A DNA stretch of 64,000 nt from Roseomonas nitratireducens (GTDB taxonomy: Bacteria > Pseudomonadota > Alphaproteobacteria > Acetobacterales > Acetobacteraceae). Shown here piece after piece: positions 1 to 6,660 of the stretch; positions within the stretch are counted from its first letter, which is position 1, and every line of letters starts with the position of its first letter. A program made the translations under genes and the position numbers. The stretch spans positions 1 to 64,000 of the forward strand of contig NZ_JAGIYZ010000018.1 of assembly GCF_017813355.1 (NCBI RefSeq), in the 5' to 3' direction. Below the pieces are notes generated by a model, which was given only the letters and a program-made list of their open reading frames with translations, did not search any database and had not been told where the DNA came from.

Positions 1-176
1 CCACCGCCGCCGCGCCGCGCCCCGCCGCCCAGCACGACGCGCGCGCCACGGCGCTGACCCGCGCGGGATCGGCGCGGTCGCCGGTCTCCGCGGGACGACG
101 GCCAGGGCGGCCTGCGCGCCGTTCCGGGTCCCGTGCGCGACATCGGGCAGGGTGATGCCGTTGGTCGCGACGTTGC

Positions 177-986
177 CTAAGCCGCAACCTCGTCCGTGAA
201 GACGCTGAACCCCGCCAGCGTGCAGGGCCCGAAGGTCGTCGCGATGGCGACGTCGGTGGCATCGCGGCCGCGCGCGAGCAGGATGCGCCCGATGCGGGGG
301 ACGTTGTTGCGCGCATCGAAGGTGTGCCAGCAATCATCGAGATACACCTCGAACCACGCGGCGAAATCCATCGGCCCGTAGGGCGGCGGCATGCCGATGT
401 CGCCCAGGTAGCCCGTGCAGTAGCGCGCGGGGATGTTGACGCAGCGGCACAGCGTGATCGCGAGGTGCGCGTAGTCCCGGCACACGCCCCGCCGCTCCAT
501 GAAGGCTTCCGATGCGGTGCGCGTGGCGCGCGCATGCTCGTAGCCGAAGGCGATGCGGTCATGCACGTAGTCGCAGATCGCCTGCACCCGGTCCCAGCCG
601 GTCGGCCCCTGGCCGAACAGCGACCAGGCGATGTCCGACAGCCGGTCGGTGTCGCAGTACCGGCTGCCGAGGAGATAGATCAGCATCTCGTCCGGCAATT
701 CCTCGACCGAACGCTGCCACGCCGCCCGGATGACGGGGTCCGGCATGCCGGAATCCTCGACGACCAGCCGCGTGGCGATGGTCAGCCGCCCGGCCGGTGC
801 GACGATGCGCGTGCAGACATTGCCGAAGCCGTCGCTGTAGCTCCTGGCCGCGACCGGCGGATCGAAGTCCAGGCTGTGCGGCCCGACCAGGTCGGGCGCG
901 CGGGAGGGATGTGGCGTGACCACGAGCAGCATCGGCGTGGGCTGCGGGCAGTCGTAGACAATCTGGCAGCCGGCGCCGATGCGCAT
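177..986 (-). CDS. Transglutaminase-like family protein lacking the usual catalytic His
   Basis: The protein has 269 residues. The start is well placed, with AAGGAG six bases before the ATG. It is recognised as a transglutaminase/protease-like (COG1305) protein by the Cys box RRGVCRDYAHL (Cys169) and the block FAAWFEVY...WHTFDARNN (Asp224). In the papain-like triad of this fold the His comes just before the Ala-Trp of the second block. Here that position is Ala209, whereas the upstream paralogue at 1083-1958 has THAWLRVY. Either the subfamily uses another residue or the enzyme is inactive; I cannot decide which. No signal peptide is visible, so it is probably cytoplasmic. It lies 96 bp downstream of the second transglutaminase gene on the same strand, suggesting one transcript. 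Substrate unknown. Confidence 0.85.
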   Translation of the reverse strand: MRIGAGCQIVYDCPQPTPMLLVVTPHPSRAPDLVGPHSLDFDPPVAARSYSDGFGNVCTRIVAPAGRLTIATRLVVEDSGMPDPVIRAAWQRSVEELPDEMLIYLLGSRYCDTDRLSDIAWSLFGQGPTGWDRVQAICDYVHDRIAFGYEHARATRTASEAFMERRGVCRDYAHLAITLCRCVNIPARYCTGYLGDIGMPPPYGPMDFAAWFEVYLDDCWHTFDARNNVPRIGRILLARGRDATDVAIATTFGPCTLAGFSVFTDEVAA

Positions 987-1082
987 GGAAAGCTCCTTCG
1001 GAACGAGACGCCGGCGGCGACGGGCCGGTGGCGAGGAAAGGTGGCGAAGGGCCCGATCACCCGGGGCCCGGCGGGGGGTTCG

Positions 1083-1958
1083 TCACCGGGACCGGGCATC
1101 CGTGACGCTGACGTCGACCGTCATGCCGAGATCGTCCGAGGGAAAGCCCGTCCATGTCCCGTGCAGCGGCAGGACCTGGCGATGGTCGCGGGCGATGGCG
1201 ACCCGGACGAGGTCACGGTTGCCGATGATGCCGTTGGTCGGATCGAGCTCGACCCAGCCGGCGCCCGGCACATAGACGCGAAGCCAGGCATGGGTCGCGC
1301 CGCCGCCGAGCCGGCCGCTGGGTTCCGGCGCGTAGAGGTAGCCGGAGACGAAGCGCGCCGCGAGGCCGAGCGCGCGCAGCGCCTCGATCAGGAAGACCGC
1401 GAAGTCGCGGCAGGTGCCGCTGCCGAGGCGCAGCGTCGCGAGAGGTTCCTGCACGCCCCGCTCGGACCGGGCGACATAGGCGAAGTGCCGGCGGACCCCA
1501 TGGGTGAGATCCGCGAGCAGGGCGCGCGTGCCCGTCGGGCCGTCACGCCTGACGAACTGCCGCGCCCAGCGTTCCACCAGGTGGTCGGGGTCCGGGTATT
1601 GCCGCTCGATCGAGCGCGCGAGATCCGCCATGTCCTCGACATCGTAGGAGAAGGGGAAGGTCTCGGCATCGCGCGCGATCGGGTAGTCGAGCGCGTTGAG
1701 CGGCGTATGGTCGATCCAGACGCTGCTCGCGAACCGCAACTCGCTCGCGCGCGACGAGAAGCGCGCGATGCCGACGCTGTTGCCGAAGACGTCGTGCAGC
1801 CAGCGGATCTCGGAGGGTTCAGGCGTGATCTCGAGCTTCGCCTCGATCAGCCGCTGGTCATGCCCCTCCCGCGGGCGGAACATCATCCGATGCTCGCCGA
1901 AGGCGACGGGTTGCCGGTACCGGTACGTCGTGACGTGATGGATACCGAGCACCGGCAT
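1083..1958 (-). CDS. Transglutaminase-like protein with N-terminal beta region
   Basis: The protein has 291 residues from the chosen ATG, which has GAGGG nine bases upstream. The frame stays open further upstream, but that part reads as low-complexity GC-rich translation. The N-terminal half, starting MPVLGIHHVTTYRY, matches the bacterial transglutaminase-like N-terminal region. The catalytic half has a complete triad: Cys in GSGTCRDFAVFL, His in THAWLRVY and Asp in WVELDPTNG. Length and layout are typical of the family that is often adjacent to a second transglutaminase-like gene, as here (177-986). Such genes often accompany circularly permuted ATP-grasp/alpha-E genes, but none is visible in the window. 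The function is probably peptide or amide hydrolysis or cross-linking; the substrate is unknown. Confidence 0.88.
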   Translation of the reverse strand: MPVLGIHHVTTYRYRQPVAFGEHRMMFRPREGHDQRLIEAKLEITPEPSEIRWLHDVFGNSVGIARFSSRASELRFASSVWIDHTPLNALDYPIARDAETFPFSYDVEDMADLARSIERQYPDPDHLVERWARQFVRRDGPTGTRALLADLTHGVRRHFAYVARSERGVQEPLATLRLGSGTCRDFAVFLIEALRALGLAARFVSGYLYAPEPSGRLGGGATHAWLRVYVPGAGWVELDPTNGIIGNRDLVRVAIARDHRQVLPLHGTWTGFPSDDLGMTVDVSVTDARSR

Positions 1959-2176
1959 CGCGCATTCCCTCATGGGCTGGTCGCGACCGCGCGGGGCGGC
2001 TTCGGATCGTCGGTCGTGGAGCGCGGTTCGCAGCCCGCTGCCGCGCGGGCACCCAGGGATCTTCTTCGATCCATGCGGGTCGGCCATGACGGAGATGGGC
2101 ACGGCACGCAGCAGGCGCAACCCATGCGCCGGCACGCGCCCCGCGGCCGCGGCGTTCCGGCGGGCCGGATACCGCT

Positions 2177-3070
2177 CTAGAGAACCGCTTCCCCGCGCAG
2201 CACGGGCACGCAGCGCCCCGCGACGCTCGCGCGGATGCCCTCCGGCGTGCGCCAGGCGCGGGCGAGGAGCAGGCTCGGCCGCCCCATCTCCACGCCCTGC
2301 GTGATCTCCCACGCGCCTTCGGCCGCGCCCGACAGGTGCAGCAGGAAGCCCGCGAGCGGCGTCGCCGCGGAGCCCGTCGCCGAATCCTCCCAGGTGCCGG
2401 CGAGCGGCGAGAACATCCGCGCCCGCGCCACGCCGCCATCGGGCGCGTAGATGTAGAGCGAGAGGAAGCCGCCCGTCGCCTCCGCATGCTCGGCGACCGC
2501 GCGCTGGAAGGCGGCGAGGTCGGGCTGCGCGGCGGCGAGGGCTTCCGGCGTCACTTCCACCAGCAGCCGGTGGTTGCCGCCATCAGCGGCGAGCGTCGGC
2601 GCATGGCGCGCGGTCAGCACCGCGGCCTCCGGGATCCCGGCGCAGGCCGCGGCGGTCGCGACCGGCAGAGTCGCGCCGATGCGCAGCGGCTGCGGCGCGG
2701 CGACCTCCGCCCCCGTCACGCGGCCGGCGGCGTCGCGCGTGAGCGTCACCTCGACGAGCCCCGCCGGTTCCTCGAAGCGATAGGCGCGCGGGCTTTCCTC
2801 ATCTTCCCGCGCCAGCACATAGGCGGTGCCGACATTCGGATGTCCGGCGAAGGCCATCTCCGCCACGCGGTTGAAGATGCGCACGCGCGCGCTGTGCTGC
2901 GGGTTCGCGGGCGGCAGGACGAAGGTCGTCTCGCTGAGGTTGAACTCGGCGGCGAGCGCCTGCATCTCGGCATCGGTCAGGCCGCGCGCGTCGGGAAAGA
3001 CCGCGAGCTGGTTGCCGCCGAAGCGGCGGTCGGTGAAGACATCGACGGTGACGAAGCGGAAGGCGCGCAT
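2177..3070 (-). CDS. PhzF family isomerase/epimerase-like protein
   Basis: The protein has 297 residues, the normal PhzF length. It opens with VTVDVFTDRRFGGNQLAVF, the standard first strand-turn-strand of the duplicated diaminopimelate-epimerase-like fold. The motif FNLSETTFV carries the conserved catalytic Glu, and DSATGSAATPLAGFLL is the second-domain glycine/alanine signature. In PhzF itself the Glu drives isomerisation of dihydro-3-hydroxyanthranilate in phenazine synthesis. No other phenazine gene is nearby, so this is probably one of the many PhzF-like proteins of unknown substrate. Its leader is unusual: a dispersed repeat (family A) ends five bases before the ATG and supplies TGAGGGCCAGG as the ribosome-binding region. 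tctB lies upstream on the same strand. Confidence 0.9.
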   Translation of the reverse strand: MRAFRFVTVDVFTDRRFGGNQLAVFPDARGLTDAEMQALAAEFNLSETTFVLPPANPQHSARVRIFNRVAEMAFAGHPNVGTAYVLAREDEESPRAYRFEEPAGLVEVTLTRDAAGRVTGAEVAAPQPLRIGATLPVATAAACAGIPEAAVLTARHAPTLAADGGNHRLLVEVTPEALAAAQPDLAAFQRAVAEHAEATGGFLSLYIYAPDGGVARARMFSPLAGTWEDSATGSAATPLAGFLLHLSGAAEGAWEITQGVEMGRPSLLLARAWRTPEGIRASVAGRCVPVLRGEAVL

Positions 3071-3075
3071 GTTTC

Positions 3076-3207
3076 CTGGCCCTCAAGCGCCGGGCGGCCG
3101 GCATCCGCCGGCCTCGGCTTCGCGCCGTGCACTGGCGCACGGGCGGCAACGGTTGGCCTGGGCGCGCTCGCGCCTCGCGCTCCCGGATCGAGGCGATGCC
3201 TCGATCC
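3076..3207 (-). repeat. Dispersed palindromic repeat, family A, copy 1 (leader of phzF-like gene)
   Basis: Read on the minus strand, this interval aligns end to end with 42545-42675, with about four in five bases the same and only single-base gaps. It starts with a 10-bp hairpin (GGATCGAGGC, ATC, GCCTCGATCC) and continues through a conserved CGGGAGCGC and CGCGCCCA core. It then has a shared CGCCAGTGCA and a second hairpin GGCCGGC-GGAT-GCCGGCC, and ends in TGAGGGCCAG just before the start codon of the phzF-like gene. In the other copy the first hairpin differs on both arms so that pairing is kept (AGG/CCT here, CGG/CCG there). It fills nearly all of the gap between tctB and phzF. It may be a mobile palindromic element, a structured leader RNA, or both. 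Confidence 0.8.
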
Positions 3208-3237
3208 GAACGGGTCGCGCCTTTGCCACCGCGCGCA

Positions 3238-3747
3238 TCACATCACCTCCCGCCCCATCGCGCGCAGGATCGCGCCTTCCAGCAGGCCGGCGCCGATGTT
3301 CACGCCCAGCGCCTCGACGAACAGGAAGAAGGCGCCGAGCGAGACCGCGAGCGCGATCGCCGCGTCGCGCGCCGGCGTGCGGCTGCCGAAGGCGCGCGCC
3401 GTGCAGACGAACTGGATCGCGGCCGACAGCGCGAAGCCGAGCGGGCCGATCAGGACGAGGTTGAGCACCAGCCCGCCCACCAGCCAGCCGAGCGAGAGGA
3501 GGTTCGGCGGCCCGGCCTCCGCCACCTCGGCGATGTCCGCGCTCCATCCCCCGCGCAGCGCCGAGGCGAGCAGCAGCCCGCCCAGCACCACCAGCGCGGC
3601 GGCGACGCCATAGGGCACGACCTTCGGCCCGACCTGCGCATAGAGCGGCGAGGTCGGGATGGCGGCCGCCGCCCACAGCGCGACGCCGCCCAGGCCGAGC
3701 ACGAAGACCCCCGCCGCGACGTCCGCGGCGTCGGCCCCGCGCCTCAC
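3238..3747 (-). CDS. tctB: TctB-family small subunit of a tripartite tricarboxylate transporter
   Basis: The protein has 169 residues with four hydrophobic stretches, at about 12-29, 46-64, 88-112 and 128-150. The first, AGVFVLGLGGVALWAA, is followed by a short loop ending PKVVPYGVAA. This is the pattern of the poorly conserved small membrane subunit TctB (DUF1468). The ATG overlaps the stop of the receptor gene tctC by four bases, so the two are translationally coupled. In the family TctA, the large permease, normally follows tctB. Here the next gene is phzF-like and no TctA sequence is present in the window, so how this transporter is completed is unclear. Confidence 0.82.
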   Translation of the reverse strand: MRRGADAADVAAGVFVLGLGGVALWAAAAIPTSPLYAQVGPKVVPYGVAAALVVLGGLLLASALRGGWSADIAEVAEAGPPNLLSLGWLVGGLVLNLVLIGPLGFALSAAIQFVCTARAFGSRTPARDAAIALAVSLGAFFLFVEALGVNIGAGLLEGAILRAMGREVM

Positions 3748-4706
3748 GTCACCAGGCCGACATCGCGCAGCACGGCTTCCGTCTCGCGCTGGTCGCGCGC
3801 GAGGAATTCCTCGAAGGCCGTGCCGGTGAGGAAGGCGTCGTCCCAGCCGCGGGTTTCCATCAGCTGCCGCCAGGCCGGCAGCGCGTGCAGCGCGGTGAAG
3901 AAGTCCACCAGCCCCTGGCGTTGCGCCGCGTTGATGCCCGGCGCGCCGAACACGCCGCGCCAGTTGCCGATGACGATGTCGAGCCCGCTTTCCTTCAGCG
4001 TCGGCACGCCGTCGAGGCTGCGCGCATCGCCCGTGGTCGCGAGCGCGCGCATCCGGCCCGCCCGGATCTGCTCGGAGAATTCCGACACGCCGGAAATGCC
4101 CGCCTTCACCTGCGCGCCGAGGATCGCCGCCTGGGCGGGGCCGCCGCCGGCGAAGGCCACGTAGGACCCTTCCCGCGCGTTCCGGCCCTGCGACTTCAGC
4201 AGCAGGCCGAGCGTGATGTGGTCGATGCCGCCGGCGCTGCCGCCGCCGATGGAAACCGCGCCGGGATTGGCCTTCAGCGCGTCGAGGAAGCCGCGCAGGT
4301 CGCGGAATTCCGAATTTGCCGGCACGACGATGACGCCCGGCTCGGTCGTCATGCGCGCGATCGGCGTGACGTCCTTGATGCCGACCGGCGTGCGGTTGGT
4401 CAGCACCGCGCCGACCATCACCGCGCCGCCGATCATGACCGCATCGGCGCGGCCGCGGCGCTGCGCGATGAAGCGCGGCAGGCCGACGGTGCCGCCGGCG
4501 CCGCCGACATTCTCGAACTGGAAGTTGCCGACCAGGCCGGCGCCGCGCGCCACCTGCTCGATCGCACGGCCGAGGCCATCCCAGCCGCCGCCCGGTCCGG
4601 CGGGGACGAAGACATACATGCTGGCATAGCGTTGCTGCGCGGCGGCAAGGCGCGGCGTGAGTCCGAGCGCGGCGGCGGCGGCGAAGAGCGTGCGGCGATG
4701 GGTCAT
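3744..4706 (-). CDS. tctC: Tripartite tricarboxylate transporter receptor (Bug/TctC family)
   Basis: The protein has 320 residues from MTHRRTLFAAAAALGLTP. The signal peptide ends at about AAAQQ, so the protein is periplasmic. Bug-type signatures include FVPAGPGGGWDGLGRAIEQ, FENVGGAGGTVGLPRF and the later GGGPAQAAILGAQVKAG. The family binds carboxylates (for example citrate, glutarate or nicotinate) with a two-lobed fold and hands them to TctAB. I placed the start at 4706, after which a signal peptide begins directly. The nearest good Shine-Dalgarno (GGAGG) is about 17 bases upstream, which is long, so the start is not certain. It is the first gene of a tctC-tctB pair and diverges from the repeat-protein gene at 4846. 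Confidence 0.9.
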   Translation of the reverse strand: MTHRRTLFAAAAALGLTPRLAAAQQRYASMYVFVPAGPGGGWDGLGRAIEQVARGAGLVGNFQFENVGGAGGTVGLPRFIAQRRGRADAVMIGGAVMVGAVLTNRTPVGIKDVTPIARMTTEPGVIVVPANSEFRDLRGFLDALKANPGAVSIGGGSAGGIDHITLGLLLKSQGRNAREGSYVAFAGGGPAQAAILGAQVKAGISGVSEFSEQIRAGRMRALATTGDARSLDGVPTLKESGLDIVIGNWRGVFGAPGINAAQRQGLVDFFTALHALPAWRQLMETRGWDDAFLTGTAFEEFLARDQRETEAVLRDVGLVT

Positions 4707-4845
4707 GGCGGTGATCCGGATTTCCTCCCTGAATGCCCGGAGTCTGCGCTGGCGCAGGCCACTCCGGGAAGGGGGGGAGATGCGGCCCCCTTGCGCAAGC
4801 GTCTCAATTTGCACAATCATCAACGACTTTGAGGAAGGACGTTCG

Positions 4846-5262
4846 ATGCCGGACGATGAGAAGCCGCAGCGCCTGAAGCGCCGCGCCCTGGTGCTGAAGG
4901 TGGTTGCGGTCGGCGCGACGGCGCCCGCGCTGGCGGGATGCGTGGTGGTCCCAGGCCCCTCCGCGGGTCCGAGCTACGCGCCGCGCCCGGTGCGCACCGG
5001 CCTGACCGACGCCGACCCGAGCGATGGCCCCGGCCAGGGCCGCGGCAGCTATTCCGGCAATCGCGTCCGCACCGGCTACACCGATGCCGATCCCGGCGAC
5101 GGCCCCGGCTATGGGCGCGGCGTCCGCTCCAACCGCGTCCGCACCGGCTACACGGATGCCGACCCCGGCGACGGCCCCGGCTATGGGCGCGGCGGCGGCG
5201 GCTACCGTCGCAGCGTGACGGACAGCGACCCGCGCGACGCCCCGGGTCGCGGGCGCGGCTGA
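4846..5262 (+). CDS. Repeat lipoprotein 1 of three (TGxTDxDPxDxxGxGxG repeats)
   Basis: The protein has 138 residues; the ATG is preceded by GAGGAAGGAC. The N-terminus KRRALVLKVVAVGATAPALAGC has twin arginines (12-13), a hydrophobic core and a lipobox LAGC (Cys32). It is therefore probably an exported lipoprotein, possibly via Tat. The rest is four imperfect repeats of the type RTGYTDADPGDGPGYGRG; the last is shorter, beginning SVTDSDPRD. The acidic core D-x-D-P-x-D resembles calcium-binding loops (thrombospondin type 3, dockerin, RTX-like), but no recognised domain fits and binding is only a possibility. The two following genes encode proteins with the same repeat. I do not recognise a characterised homologue. 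It diverges from tctC across 139 bp. Confidence 0.75.
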   Translation: MPDDEKPQRLKRRALVLKVVAVGATAPALAGCVVVPGPSAGPSYAPRPVRTGLTDADPSDGPGQGRGSYSGNRVRTGYTDADPGDGPGYGRGVRSNRVRTGYTDADPGDGPGYGRGGGGYRRSVTDSDPRDAPGRGRG

Positions 5263-5462
5263 CGCCGACGGCCGGCCGGGCCTGAGCGTCCGACCGGCAC
5301 ATCCCCCGGCCATCGGTTCGGCAGGGTCGTTCAGGCGGGATCGCGCCGTCCGGCCCGGTGCCGCGCGCGACGTGACGCGGCGCACTCACCGTCCCTTCAC
5401 CGCGCTTGCGGAAAATCCTTCGCCGGGCCGATGATGGCGCGGGGGAAGGAGCTGTGACGCGG

Positions 5463-5993
5463 ATGACCGACGGAAAGAAGGTGGCGCCGCAGCCGGCGCC
5501 CGACGATTCATCGACGCCAGGGCCTCGTCTCGGCCGGCGTCTCCTGGTCCTCAAGGTTGCGGTCGGCGGCGCGGCCATGGCGGCGGCGACGCCGATGGCG
5601 GCCGAGGCCGGCGACGTCACGCCGGTGCAGTACCGCACGGGCATCACCGACGCGGACCCAGGCGACGGGCCCGGCTTCGGCCGCGGCGGCTATCGCGGCC
5701 CGCCGCGCACCGGCCTGACGGATTCCGACCCCGGCGACGGCCCGGGCTATGGGCGCGGCGGCTACCGCGCCCCGGCCAGGCCGCAAGGCCGCGCCTATAC
5801 CGGCATCAACGACGGCGACCCGGGCGATCCCTCCGGCTACGGCACCGGCTGGCGGCAGCGCGGCCAGCCCTACACCGGCATCAACGATTCCGACCCGTCG
5901 GACGGCGCGGGGCGCGGGCGCGGCGGGTACCGCCGCAACGTGACCGACAGCGACCCGGGCGACGCGCCGGGCCGCGGCCGCGGCTATCGCTGA
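5463..5993 (+). CDS. Repeat secreted protein 2 of three
   Basis: The protein has 176 residues. The ATG at 5463 follows AAGGAG by eleven bases; a GTG nearer to the Shine-Dalgarno would be too close. After a hydrophilic 20-residue lead comes LGRRLLVLKVAVGG, a hydrophobic stretch and a likely signal-peptidase I site AEA/GD near residue 49. The protein is therefore exported and soluble rather than a lipoprotein, again with RR-x-L-x-x-K resembling a Tat motif. Five repeats follow, for example RTGLTDSDPGDGPGYGRG and YTGINDSDPSDGAGRGRG. The C-terminal unit, NVTDSDPGDAPGRGRG, is nearly the same as the last unit of the gene at 4846. That marks the two as paralogues. Function unknown. The stop is 7 bp before the third repeat gene, so co-translation is likely. 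Confidence 0.75.
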   Translation: MTDGKKVAPQPAPDDSSTPGPRLGRRLLVLKVAVGGAAMAAATPMAAEAGDVTPVQYRTGITDADPGDGPGFGRGGYRGPPRTGLTDSDPGDGPGYGRGGYRAPARPQGRAYTGINDGDPGDPSGYGTGWRQRGQPYTGINDSDPSDGAGRGRGGYRRNVTDSDPGDAPGRGRGYR

Positions 5994-6000
5994 CCCGACG

Positions 6001-6429
6001 ATGTCACCGAAAAAGGGGGGGCGGCTCGGCCGCCGCCTGATCGTGCTCGCCGTGCCCGCCGCGGCGCTGCCCATGGCCGCCGAGGCACAGCCGCGCACCG
6101 GCACATCCGACAGCGATCCGCGCGACCCGGCGGGGCACGGCAGGCCGCAGACCGGGTACTCCGACAGCGATCCTCGCGACGCCGCCGGGCGCGGGCGACC
6201 GCGCACCGGCATGTCCGACAGCGACCCGCGCGATGCCGCCGGGCGCGGCCGGCCGCAGACCGGATACTCGGACAGCGATCCGCGCGACGCCGCCGGGCGT
6301 GGCCGCCCCCGGACCGGCTATTCCGACAGCGACCCGCGCGATGCGGCCGGGCGCGGGCGGCCGCACACCGGCTTCTCCGACAGCGACCCGCGCGACGCCG
6401 CCGGGCGTGGCCGCGGCAGCGCGCGCTAG
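6001..6429 (+). CDS. Repeat secreted protein 3 of three (six near-identical 18-residue units)
   Basis: The protein has 142 residues. The N-terminus GRLGRRLIVLAVPAAALPMAAEAQ is a signal peptide (likely cut at AEA/QP, residue 29). Residues 32-139 are six units of exactly 18 residues on the pattern [RQH]TGxSDSDPRDAAGRGRP, followed by Ser-Ala-Arg. Residues that vary between units fall mainly at positions 1 and 4 (R/Q/H and T/Y/M/F); the acidic core DSDPRD never changes. The start codon follows the stop of the previous gene by 7 bp with no clear Shine-Dalgarno, so it may rely on coupling. The protein is low-complexity and strongly charged, with paired acids and arginines in every unit. I know of no characterised family. 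Confidence 0.75.
   Translation: MSPKKGGRLGRRLIVLAVPAAALPMAAEAQPRTGTSDSDPRDPAGHGRPQTGYSDSDPRDAAGRGRPRTGMSDSDPRDAAGRGRPQTGYSDSDPRDAAGRGRPRTGYSDSDPRDAAGRGRPHTGFSDSDPRDAAGRGRGSAR
6094..6417 (+). repeat. 54-bp tandem repeat, six copies, inside a coding region
   Basis: Six head-to-tail units of exactly 54 bp encode the 18-residue repeats of the protein at 6001-6429. Units 2 to 6 are very similar at DNA level, including repeated gacagcgacccgcgcgacgc-type stretches. This implies recent unit duplication or gene conversion. The unit length is a multiple of three, so gain or loss of units would keep the frame. Confidence 0.9.
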
Positions 6430-6508
6430 GACGGCGCCCGGTAGGGTGGAGCGGCGCCGCGCCGCCGATCGGGTCATTCCGCCCGAACGGATATTGCCCT
6501 ACGGCGCC

Positions 6509-6539
6509 ATCCGATCACACTGGGTCGGTGCGATCGGAT
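6509..6539. promoter_or_regulatory. Inverted repeat, possible operator upstream of JmjC gene
   Basis: ATCCGATC at 6509-6516 is repeated in inverted form as GATCGGAT at 6532-6539, with a 15-base spacer. It sits about 120 bp before the ATG of the JmjC-protein gene, in the 231-bp gap after the repeat-protein genes. Further CGATCGG/AGATCGG half-sites follow at about 6578-6602. The spacing of about 23 bp centre to centre would suit a dimeric regulator, but no cognate regulator is identified. A small CCCGCC-ACGC-GGCGGG hairpin at 6630-6645 lies just ahead of the ribosome-binding site. Confidence 0.35.
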
Positions 6540-6660
6540 TTCGTGCCTTGGAATCAAGGGCTTCCAGCGCGGAAACGCCGATCGGCCAGATCCGGCAGAT
6601 CGGATATCGCGCTGGTCAGTCAATGCCTCCCCGCCACGCGGCGGGCCCTGGAAGGATGCG

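Noticed and set aside
1-176. Open minus-strand frame at the left edge (GLGNVATNGITLPDVAHG...)
   Set aside because: No start codon or ribosome-binding site, and the translation turns into Arg/Pro-rich low complexity; too short to call.
1959-2176. N-terminal extension of the transglutaminase gene or a small gene in this gap
   Set aside because: Sequence upstream of the chosen ATG is low-complexity and family members start where the call starts; no other coding frame looks real.
324-2180. Long plus-strand open frame opposite the transglutaminase genes
   Set aside because: Composition is Arg/Asp/Ala-rich with no domain, and the opposite strand encodes two recognisable proteins with ribosome-binding sites.
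6001-6429. 54-bp repeats considered as a CRISPR array
   Set aside because: Units are contiguous without unique spacers, encode an in-frame repeat protein with a signal peptide, and no cas gene is present.
5463-6429. Reading the repeat genes as collagen-like or RTX proteins
   Set aside because: There is no Gly-X-Y periodicity, and the nine-residue GGxGxD RTX nonapeptide is absent; only a loose similarity in acidic loops remains.
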